From an uncultured Acidimicrobiales bacterium (GTDB lineage Bacteria > Actinomycetota > Acidimicrobiia > Acidimicrobiales > SHLQ01), in contig CALHTB010000070.1 of assembly GCA_938038785.1 (NCBI GenBank), forward strand, positions 1 to 55,400: a DNA stretch of 55,400 bases, read 5' to 3'. Below, piece after piece: positions 8,128-14,608 of the stretch (the stretch's first letter is position 1; every line of letters starts with the position of its first letter). The position numbers and the translations under genes are program-made. The notes beneath the pieces are model-generated. The model did no database searches and was not told the DNA's origin. It saw nothing but the letters and a program-made list of their open reading frames with translations.

Positions 8128-8904
8128 ATGCAGTGGATTAGACGTGACCGTCGAACGAACGCGCTTCTTGCCGCACCCGCTTTTGCTCTCGCCCTTGCCG
8201 CATGTGGCGGTGGCGACGCTGAAGTGTCATCCCAAGGTGCCTCGGCGCCCGAGGCAATAGTCGAGGCTGATACGACGGCTGACACCGCATCCGCAAGCGA
8301 CAGCGGAACGAGCGACGGTGATGCCTCGAACGGTGACGCTTCCGAGAGTGCCGCCGCTGCAAGCGACGAGTCCAGTGCGTCCAGTGCCCCCACGCCAGCC
8401 CCGGCAGCGAACACCATCCAACGGCTCAGTGCTGACGAGGCCATTGCCAATGCCGAGGTCAACCAGCCCAATCTTGCAAGTTCGAACAACGTTCTCGATA
8501 TCGAGACCCTCGCTGTAGCCGACGGTTCAATCCAGACGCTGCGCAACGTTGTCGACGGCGACCGGCCGGTCTTGCTTTGGTTCTTTTCGCCGCATTGACC
8601 AACATGTCGCCGTGAGGCGCCTGATGTCGAGCAGTTTGCTCGCGAGAACAACGACAAGGTGCAGGTCATCGGTCTTGGCACCCAAGACGATTTTGAGTTC
8701 GCCACTCGCTTCGTCGATGGCGGCGGGCTTGAAACTCCAACCATGTTGTGGGATCCAAGCTTTGCCACCTGGCAAGCCCTTGGGGTTCAAGCCAACTCCC
8801 AGATGATGGTGCTCACACCCGATCTGACACAGAGCAGCGCCCTCATTTATGGCTTCAATGAGGATCAGCGGACCTCAATTCTCGAATTTGTTGGATCGAT
8901 CTAA
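8128..8904 (+). CDS. Thioredoxin-like lipoprotein with in-frame TGA (candidate selenoprotein)
   Basis: Two open stretches in the same frame (8128-8598 and the rest to 8904) are separated only by a TGA at 8596-8598. Read through, they give a 258-residue lipoprotein: signal peptide with lipobox LAAC, an Ala/Ser/Asp linker to about residue 95, then a thioredoxin/TlpA-like domain. The TGA is codon 157 in the context LLWFFSPH-(TGA)-PTC-RREAP, where redoxins carry CPTC or CPxC; the second Cys is residue 160. Translation as selenocysteine would give a U-P-T-C redox site. Downstream sequence keeps the fold (VQVIGLG, a PTMLWD segment, WQALGV), though the usual cis-proline before the last strands is replaced (NSQMM). 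TGA is an ordinary stop elsewhere in the window. A hairpin suited to SECIS function follows. Frameshift or sequencing error would not explain the exact site. Confidence 0.8.
8599..8642 (+). promoter_or_regulatory. Candidate bacterial SECIS hairpin(s) downstream of TGA
   Basis: Two adjacent hairpins lie directly after the TGA. The second is a perfect 6-bp stem CGAGCA (8628-8633) with UGCUCG (8637-8642) closed by a GUU loop; its tip GCA-GUU-UGC recalls the E. coli fdhF tip GCA-GGUC-UGC, and the loop starts 35 bases after the TGA. The first pairs ACAU (8602-8605) with AUGU (8624-8627) and CGCC (8608-8611) with GGCG (8616-8619) around a GUGA loop 13 bases after the TGA. From memory, bacterial SECIS loops carry a G in the first positions and lie roughly 16-37 bases after the TGA; the second hairpin fits best. 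Confidence 0.6.
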
Positions 8905-9105
8905 ATTCCTCGAATCGTTGCAAAATTGGGCCAAACGGCCCAGTAGCCAATTTGCGAGCGCAGCCCGGCCGAGTATTGCGGTTTAGTTACGAACTGTTAC
9001 GGTCGATAGGTCGGCATGACTATGCCTCATGACTATTCGACTAGTACCGGCGGGGCGCATTCATCAGAGAGCGTCGAGCAGAAAGCACTCGAAGAAGATC
9101 TTCCT

Positions 9106-10332
9106 ATGGCAACCAACAAAACCCGAGTCGCATCGGTTGGGGCGGCGTTTCTGCTCGTCTCAGCAATCACTGCAGGAAATGCGTCAGCTGCCCAGACGCC
9201 CGACACGTTCTGCTTAGGGCTCACAGCCGAAACCGCTGAAGCCCAGGGATACCGAGTCCAGCTCGGTACTGCTGGGGTCGACGTCCTCATCGGCGGCAAT
9301 ACCACCAGAGACTTCATCCTTGGTTTCGGTGGTGACGATGTTCTTAGCGGGGCTGGCGCCGGTGACGTCATCTGCGGTGGCGCCGGAAACGACATCATCA
9401 ACGCTGGCGACGGCAACGACCGTGTTTCAGGCGGGCCGGGGGACGACGAACTCTCACTCGGGGCAGGGAACGACCGAGGCCGAGGCGGATGGGGCGCAGA
9501 TCGTCTCGTCGGCGGCTCGGGCAACGACCGGCTTCTCGGCCAGGGCGGCAACGACCGAATCTCAGGTGAGAGTGGAAATGACTTCATCGTCGGAAACGCC
9601 GGGTCTGACACGCTGTTTGGTGGCGAAGGCAAAGACCTCATCCGCGGGCTTCGCGGAAAAGACAAGCTCGCTGGTGGCCCGGGCAACGACCGTCTCGAAG
9701 GGGGTGTCGGCGACGACATTCTCTCTGGAGATGATGGCGTAGACCGCCTCTTTGGCGGACCGGGGCGCGATGCCCTCGATGGCGACGCTGGCGCCGACAT
9801 CCTCAACGCCGGAACAGGCCGTGATCGGTGCGATATTGATGACGGCGACAAGCTCACCTTCTGCGACATCGACTTCGATGGCAACGCGGTCAACGCCACG
9901 GCTCCAACGCCGAAGCCCGACCCGGAGCCTGCACCCGAGCCAACACCCACGACTGTCGCGGTTGATAAGACTCCGCCTCCGGCTGGCAATGCGGTTCCCG
10001 CAGCTCAAGCCCCACAAGGTGTCAACGAGTTTGGATGGCCGCTGCTTACCGACACGGGCCTAGCAGCAATGCTCAATTGCGAGTCGACCACGAATCACGC
10101 CATCAACACTGGAAACGGTTTCTACGGAGGCGTGCAGTGGCTCCCCAATACCTGGAATGCGGCCACCAAGCGCGCCGGGTTCCCGCAATACGACGGGGTG
10201 TTGCCGCATCTGGTTCCCGCCAACGTGCAGGATCAGGTGACCAAGGTTTGGTGGGAAGCAACACGGCCAAATACCCAATGGCCGGTTTGCCACAAGCGGG
10301 CCCTAGAAGCGATGAACGTCCTCGCTCCCTAA
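9106..10332 (+). CDS. RTX-repeat protein with C-terminal resuscitation-promoting-factor-like domain
   Basis: A 408-residue secreted protein. After a signal peptide (MATNKTRVASVGAAFLL...ASA) it has a block of RTX nonapeptide repeats (GGxGxDxLx type, about residues 55-255) that fold into a Ca-binding parallel beta-roll. A Pro-rich linker (about 270-310) follows. The C-terminal part (about 325-408) resembles the Rpf/transglycosylase-like domain, with CES containing the catalytic Glu, then NTGNGFYGGVQWLPNTW. Rpf domains cleave peptidoglycan in actinobacteria. The ATG at 9106 is preferred because GAAGAAGA precedes it and the signal peptide follows; upstream in-frame starts to 9016 add a hydrophilic leader. 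Confidence 0.88.
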   Translation: MATNKTRVASVGAAFLLVSAITAGNASAAQTPDTFCLGLTAETAEAQGYRVQLGTAGVDVLIGGNTTRDFILGFGGDDVLSGAGAGDVICGGAGNDIINAGDGNDRVSGGPGDDELSLGAGNDRGRGGWGADRLVGGSGNDRLLGQGGNDRISGESGNDFIVGNAGSDTLFGGEGKDLIRGLRGKDKLAGGPGNDRLEGGVGDDILSGDDGVDRLFGGPGRDALDGDAGADILNAGTGRDRCDIDDGDKLTFCDIDFDGNAVNATAPTPKPDPEPAPEPTPTTVAVDKTPPPAGNAVPAAQAPQGVNEFGWPLLTDTGLAAMLNCESTTNHAINTGNGFYGGVQWLPNTWNAATKRAGFPQYDGVLPHLVPANVQDQVTKVWWEATRPNTQWPVCHKRALEAMNVLAP

Positions 10333-10341
10333 GAGGGAGGG
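10325..10341. terminator. CTCCCT-AAG-AGGGAG hairpin between convergent genes
   Basis: A perfect 6-bp stem with a 3-base loop overlaps the stop of the RTX-Rpf gene and ends 5 bases before the stop of the convergent methyltransferase gene. It may terminate both. The same 17-base sequence with one change is at 14478-14494, so it may also be part of a dispersed repeat. Confidence 0.45.
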
Positions 10342-10345
10342 CAAA

Positions 10346-11146
10346 TCAGGCGGTCGTGAGCCTGGCGATTGTGTAGGTAAGGCCGTAGGCGACGTATTCG
10401 TAGCTGAGGCCCTTGGCTTCAACGAATTCCATGAAGGCCTTGTGCTCGTGGAGTTGCCAACCGTAGTAGCCAATCAGCTCGTCGAACACGATGATGCAAT
10501 TGGGGTGCAACATGTCGCCCACCGCATCAAAGATGTCGACGGTCGATGAGTAAATGTCGCAGTCGACCCGAAGCATCGAGATTTGACCGGGGTACTCCTG
10601 TCGCCACACCGGGAGAGTCTCGGAGAACCACCCTTTGTAGAGCTGGACGTTGTCGGGCATATCGGGCAGCGTCCCGGCCATGTCGCCAAACGTGCCACGA
10701 GGAACGTGTGCCCACGCCTCGGGCAATCCTTCGAAGGAATCGAAGCCGTGAATGATCTCGTCGGGGAACGTGCGAGCGAGGCGACGCGTTGAGGCCCCCT
10801 TGTATACGCCAAGGTCGAGGAGCTGGCCACCGAGGGCGTCGATCTCCTCCTTCATGCCGTCGATGACATCGAACTGGTCCATGGTGAACATGGCCGAATC
10901 CATCTCGGCTTCGACGAAGTCATAGGTGTGGCTGGCGGCGCGACGGTTGCGCTCTTCGAGGAGCTTTGCCCAGCGGTCGTTCCACGCGTAGTAGTGACGA
11001 AGCGGCTTGATGGCAGGCGCTGTGCCTAGTTGGTTCACTAGATCGATCGCATCGACTCGCTGACGGCGGTCGGGTCGCACCGCCTCCTTGAGGAGATCAC
11101 GAATCTCAGTAAGAAGCTCGAGTACCTGATCGTCGTTCGAATCCAT
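10346..11146 (-). CDS. TylF/MycF-like SAM-dependent methyltransferase
   Basis: A 266-residue protein with the class I methyltransferase fold of the TylF (macrocin O-methyltransferase) family. Motif I is LLDLGVYKGASTRRLA (about residues 111-126), followed by HGFDSFEGLPEAW. The segment LRVDCDIYSSTVDIFD carries the metal-binding Asp positions seen in this Mg-dependent family. Members methylate sugar hydroxyls in macrolides and in surface polysaccharides. No polyketide or sugar-synthesis genes are adjacent, so the acceptor is unknown; modification of a surface glycan is a reasonable guess. An N-terminal extension of about 60 residues is predicted helical. Confidence 0.85.
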   Translation of the reverse strand: MDSNDDQVLELLTEIRDLLKEAVRPDRRQRVDAIDLVNQLGTAPAIKPLRHYYAWNDRWAKLLEERNRRAASHTYDFVEAEMDSAMFTMDQFDVIDGMKEEIDALGGQLLDLGVYKGASTRRLARTFPDEIIHGFDSFEGLPEAWAHVPRGTFGDMAGTLPDMPDNVQLYKGWFSETLPVWRQEYPGQISMLRVDCDIYSSTVDIFDAVGDMLHPNCIIVFDELIGYYGWQLHEHKAFMEFVEAKGLSYEYVAYGLTYTIARLTTA

Positions 11147-11200
11147 TCGGCGAGCGTAGCCCTCGGCGGCTCGCCATCGGTGTTACGACATCATCTGTCG

Positions 11201-11908
11201 TTACGACCACTCGCCATGGGCCCAGTCGCTGCCCGAGACCGCCGGACCGGTGAGCTTGTCGTACGGCAGAAATACGCCGTCGAGCTCGGCGGTCAACGCC
11301 TTCAGATGCGGCGACGGCGGAACGGCGCAATGTGCCTCGGTGAGCGCTTGCACGACAGTGCGAGGAGACCCGATCGACACGGTTCCAAACTTCTTCAGAG
11401 GTGTCTTGCGTTGCTTGGATAAGAACAGCGCACCGTAAACCAGTGAGTCGCCACCAACCAGGTGCCGCACAGTCTCGACGCGAGCTTCGAGCCCGGTGAG
11501 CAGCACTTTGCAGCTGACCCCGCCGACGTACACGTTGTTTCTTGCGACTCGAACCCGTCCCTTTAGGGGAGTCGAACGGATGATGGTGACGGCATGGTTC
11601 GTCAACACGACATGTTCGATCGAGCCGTCGCTACCGGGAACGAGTCTGTTGCTCAGCACCTCAACGCGGTTGATCGGCGCGTCGCCGATCACCGAGGCAC
11701 CGAAGCTTGTGATCTTGTCGATCTCGCCGGTGGACCACGCGGCGTCCGACTCGGCCTCGACCGGTTGAGCAACTGGCCCGGTGAGTGGTGGCCGCGGGCC
11801 CTCGCTGCTGAGCAAGATGGGAGGAGCCGGAGCCGAGTTCACAATCACCGGAGGTGGAGGAACTGCCAACGAGTTGTGGTTCGTCGTGGGGCTGGCGACA
11901 TTATTCAT
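11201..11908 (-). CDS. NERD-like domain protein, probably without nuclease activity
   Basis: A 235-residue protein with a Pro/Ala-rich N terminus (about residues 15-50) and a central region that follows the nuclease-related domain (NERD) pattern: VLSNRLVPGSDGSIEHVVLTNHAV, then GRVRVARNNVYVGGVSC, then ETVRHLVG. In typical NERD proteins the strand after VPGS carries IDH and a later VxDxK; here these read IEH and IIRS, so the catalytic acidic and Lys positions appear lost. No membrane segment is seen. The assignment rests on pattern memory and is moderate. It stands alone between the methyltransferase and the AstE-like gene, transcribed in the same direction. Confidence 0.6.
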   Translation of the reverse strand: MNNVASPTTNHNSLAVPPPPVIVNSAPAPPILLSSEGPRPPLTGPVAQPVEAESDAAWSTGEIDKITSFGASVIGDAPINRVEVLSNRLVPGSDGSIEHVVLTNHAVTIIRSTPLKGRVRVARNNVYVGGVSCKVLLTGLEARVETVRHLVGGDSLVYGALFLSKQRKTPLKKFGTVSIGSPRTVVQALTEAHCAVPPSPHLKALTAELDGVFLPYDKLTGPAVSGSDWAHGEWS

Positions 11909-11985
11909 GTTGATAGCTTCGCCACACTGTCGTAGTCACTTGAGCAAAAAGTGGGGCTTTCGGCTCATATGGCAGACCGTCTGAC

Positions 11986-13020
11986 CTATTGGTCTTGAGT
12001 GGTGTCTTCTAGCGTGGCGATGTGGACAAGGGCATCACCTTGGTTTCCAAGCGGGTACATCGTGCGGCCGATGACCAAACCCGAACGGCTTGCGCGGATC
12101 GTACTGAGACGTTTGCCGAAGGCATCGATGATCGTGCCCATCTCTTGCTTGGCTTCGACCATGTCGCCGATGTCGACCTCGAGGCGAATGACGCCACTGC
12201 GAGACGCGCGTACCCAGCGCGAGCTTCGAGACAACGGCACGCGTTCGGCGAGCGGCCCATCGAAATCGGCCATTTCGAGGTGGCTAAGAACCCGTCGCAC
12301 ACCGTTGACGCCAGCGCTGATCGCGTAGTCGTTGAAGCGCATTGGTTCGCCCGCTTCGTACAACAAGACGACGGCTCCTGCTTTCGTTCCAGCCGAGCGC
12401 AGCGTGCCCGAGCGGTTCTTCGCATGCAGCATAAGTCGCGCGCCGAAAGCTTCTCCCAATTCGCGCGTTCGCTGGTCATCGAGGTTGGCACGAATGTGCG
12501 GAAGATTTGTGCGGTTGTTTCCGGCCGTATGGAGATCGATGCCGACCTCGCACTTGCTGACGATCTCGGTCATGAACAGATTGGCAAGCCGGCTTGCGAG
12601 CGAGCCTTTCTTGCTGCCCGGGAACGACCGGTTTAGGTCGCGGCGATCCGGTAGGTATCGGTCACCGGTGATAAAGCCGTGAATGTTCACGACGGGCACC
12701 GCCAACACTGTGCCGCGCAGTTGCTTCGGGTCGAGTGATGCCATTACCTGGTTTACGATCTCGACGCCGTTGAGTTCGTCGCCGTGGATAGCCGCGTTGA
12801 TCCAGATGGTCGGGCCATCAGCCGAACCATGGAAGACGGTGACCGGCATCGACATTTGTTCACCGGTAATCAGACGGGAAACCGGCAGCTCCACATGGGC
12901 GCGACGGCCGGCTTTGATCTCGTGTGTTCCGATTTCGAACGGGGCTCGTACAGCCACGATGTTGCGCTCCTCGGTGGCAGTGGTGCCAACGTTGACTACA
13001 TTCGGTGACAGAAAAGTCAT
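11986..13020 (-). CDS. Succinylglutamate desuccinylase / aspartoacylase family zinc hydrolase
   Basis: A 344-residue M14-like zinc hydrolase of the AstE/ASPA family. Zinc ligands are visible as His79 and Glu82 in HGDE and His164 in DLHTAG; RRDLNRSFPG (about 126-135) is the substrate-carboxylate binding stretch. The C-terminal 75 residues, with two similar segments RASRSGVIRLEVDIGD and RASRSGLVIGRTMY, look like a small beta-barrel of lipoyl/biotinyl type as in the family. It likely removes an acyl or glutamyl group from an amino acid or peptide. The ATG at 13020 is chosen because GAGGTGAC lies just upstream. It is divergent from the RimK-like ligase with only 24 bases between start codons, suggesting paired, opposing functions. 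Confidence 0.88.
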   Translation of the reverse strand: MTFLSPNVVNVGTTATEERNIVAVRAPFEIGTHEIKAGRRAHVELPVSRLITGEQMSMPVTVFHGSADGPTIWINAAIHGDELNGVEIVNQVMASLDPKQLRGTVLAVPVVNIHGFITGDRYLPDRRDLNRSFPGSKKGSLASRLANLFMTEIVSKCEVGIDLHTAGNNRTNLPHIRANLDDQRTRELGEAFGARLMLHAKNRSGTLRSAGTKAGAVVLLYEAGEPMRFNDYAISAGVNGVRRVLSHLEMADFDGPLAERVPLSRSSRWVRASRSGVIRLEVDIGDMVEAKQEMGTIIDAFGKRLSTIRASRSGLVIGRTMYPLGNQGDALVHIATLEDTTQDQ

Positions 13021-13044
13021 GTCACCTCGAACAGCAGGAGTGTA

Positions 13045-14247
13045 GTGAGGCTCGCGATTCTTTCCCGAGAACCACGGAGCTATTCGACTCAACGGTTGAA
13101 AGCAGCCGCCATCGAAGCGGGCCATCAGGTACGCATCCTCGACACCCTTCGCTTCGCCATTGACCTCAGCGGCGACGAGCCAGACCTGCACTACTCGGGC
13201 AACCAGCTATCCGACTACGACGCGATTCTGCCTCGCATCGGCTCGTCGGTGACCTACTTCGGCACCGCCGTTGTTCGTCAGTTCGAGCAAATGGACGTAT
13301 ACACGCCGAATACGTCAGCAGGTATTCGAAACAGCCGGGACAAACTCCACGCGCATCAGATTCTCTCTCGCCACCGCATCGGCATGCCCGCAACCACCTT
13401 CGTTCGCGACCGTACCGACATTCAGGCGTCGATCGAACGAGTTGGAGGCGCGCCGGTCGTCGTCAAGCTGCTCGAAGGTACTCAGGGCATCGGCGTAATG
13501 CTGGCTCCTGACGCCACGGTGGCCCAGGCGATGATCGAAACGCTGCAAGCAACGCGGCAGAACGTGCTTGTTCAAGAGTTCGTCGCCGAAAGCTCGGGCA
13601 CAGACGTGCGAGCGTTTGTCGTAGGCGACCAAGTGGTCGGGGCCATGCGCCGATCATCGGGCGGCGACGATTTCCGCTCGAACCTGCACCGGGGCGGCAC
13701 GTCCGAGAAGATCGAGCTCGATGCGGCCTATGAGCTCGCAGCCGTTCGTTCCGCGCAGATCATGGGATTGCGAGTTGCCGGTGTCGACATGCTTGAGAGC
13801 GACCGTGGGCCACTTGTGATGGAGGTCAACTCGTCACCGGGCCTTCAAGGGATCGAACGAGCTACCGGCCAAGACATTGCCCGCATCATTGTTGACTATG
13901 TCGACAACCAGGTGGCCTTCCCCGAGCTCGATGTGCGTCAACGTCTATCGGTGTCACGCGGTTATGGCGTTGCCGAACTGCTGGTCCGTGATGACGGTGC
14001 GTTTGTCGGCCGAACCTTGGGCGAGGCTGGGCTCGACGAACGCGATATCACTGTGCTCACGGTGCAACGCGGCACCGAGGTAATCCCGAACCCACGGCCA
14101 TCTCTTGTGCTCGAAACGAACGATCAACTGTTGTGCTTCGGCAGCCTCGAAGAAATGCGTGACATGATCCCCAAACGCAAACCTCGCCGCCGCAAACTCA
14201 TCCCGCCACCCCCGGCAAGAGACGACAGCATCTCCGACTCAACCTAG
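13045..14247 (+). CDS. RimK-type ATP-grasp ligase with C-terminal TrkA-C domain
   Basis: A 400-residue protein beginning with a GTG preceded by GCAGGAG. Residues 1-95 form the RimK pre-ATP-grasp domain (LAILSREPRSYST...), and about 95-290 the ATP-grasp fold with VVVKLLEGTQGIGV, LVQEFVAESSGTDVRAFVVG and VAGVDMLESDRGPLVMEVNSSPGL. This matches RimK, which adds glutamate to ribosomal protein S6 or makes related peptide bonds. About residues 303-375 (SRGYGVAELLVRDDGAFVGRTL...LLCFGSLEEM) read as a TrkA-C/RCK-C ligand-binding domain, which E. coli RimK lacks. A basic tail (KRKPRRRK) follows. The pairing with a divergent AstE-like hydrolase suggests a ligase/hydrolase couple. The true acceptor is unknown. 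Confidence 0.88.
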   Translation: MRLAILSREPRSYSTQRLKAAAIEAGHQVRILDTLRFAIDLSGDEPDLHYSGNQLSDYDAILPRIGSSVTYFGTAVVRQFEQMDVYTPNTSAGIRNSRDKLHAHQILSRHRIGMPATTFVRDRTDIQASIERVGGAPVVVKLLEGTQGIGVMLAPDATVAQAMIETLQATRQNVLVQEFVAESSGTDVRAFVVGDQVVGAMRRSSGGDDFRSNLHRGGTSEKIELDAAYELAAVRSAQIMGLRVAGVDMLESDRGPLVMEVNSSPGLQGIERATGQDIARIIVDYVDNQVAFPELDVRQRLSVSRGYGVAELLVRDDGAFVGRTLGEAGLDERDITVLTVQRGTEVIPNPRPSLVLETNDQLLCFGSLEEMRDMIPKRKPRRRKLIPPPPARDDSISDST

Positions 14248-14266
14248 ACCTGGAAACGAAGACGTG

Positions 14267-14335
14267 AACGATGGGGTCAGACCACGGAGTACACAGGTGG
14301 CGGTGTCAACGATGGGGTCAGACCCTCGCGTTGAC
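14267..14335. repeat. Two copies of GGGGTCAGACC-core element
   Basis: AACGATGGGGTCAGACC occurs twice, 41 bases apart. The second copy is framed by complementary arms GTCAACG and CGTTGAC, the same layout (arm, GGGGTCAGACC core, arm) as the element at 3045-3074 although the arm sequences differ. Confidence 0.65.
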
Positions 14336-14477
14336 ATCCAGAAGCGATAGCGGCACGGATACCAGCTGAACGCGAGAGCACAGGTGGCGGTGTAACCCGG
14401 GAACAGAACAAATCTCTGCGACAGCTGGGGCTGTTCCAGTCAACGCGGAACATGTATACGCATTGAGGACTCGTCAG

Positions 14478-14494
14478 CTCCCTAGGAGGGAGGG
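14478..14494. repeat. Second copy of CTCCCTARGAGGGAGGG hairpin
   Basis: This 17-base sequence differs from 10325-10341 by one base in the loop. Both copies lie upstream (on the plus strand) of a GGGMAAATCA stretch that contains the stop of a minus-strand gene (10338-10348 and 14602-14611), but here 107 extra bases intervene. Confidence 0.5.
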
Positions 14495-14608
14495 ACGAGC
14501 GACGTAAAGGTGCCTCTGGCGCAGCAGGCGCGAGGTCGAGGGAGCCCCTACGAGCGCAGCGAGTCTTTGCGTACGGATCCGAGTCCTGGAGGGCGAAGCC
14601 CGGGAAAA

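Larger units (their letters stand above)
14248..14608. other. Non-coding stretch with several short repeats
   Basis: No convincing gene is seen in these 361 bases. They contain a 17-base direct repeat AACGATGGGGTCAGACC (14267-14283, 14308-14324). The second copy sits inside the inverted repeat GTCAACG (14305-14311) / CGTTGAC (14329-14335). A 15-base direct repeat CACAGGTGGCGGTGT is at 14292-14306 and 14379-14393, and a hairpin CTCCCT-AGG-AGGGAG at 14478-14492 is nearly the one at 10325. The last part (14585-14608) is GC-rich and runs into the stop of the beta-helix gene. It is probably a graveyard or array of palindromic intergenic elements. Confidence 0.6.

Noticed and set aside
8596-8598. 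TGA as a plain nonsense mutation or a reassigned codon
   Set aside because: The codon is exactly at the redox Cys site, the downstream domain is intact, and TGA ends other genes here (for example at 3046-3048), so neither reading fits as well as selenocysteine.
9033-9989. Minus-strand open frame rich in Ser/Pro
   Set aside because: Complement of the RTX repeats, whose period creates a low-complexity mirror.
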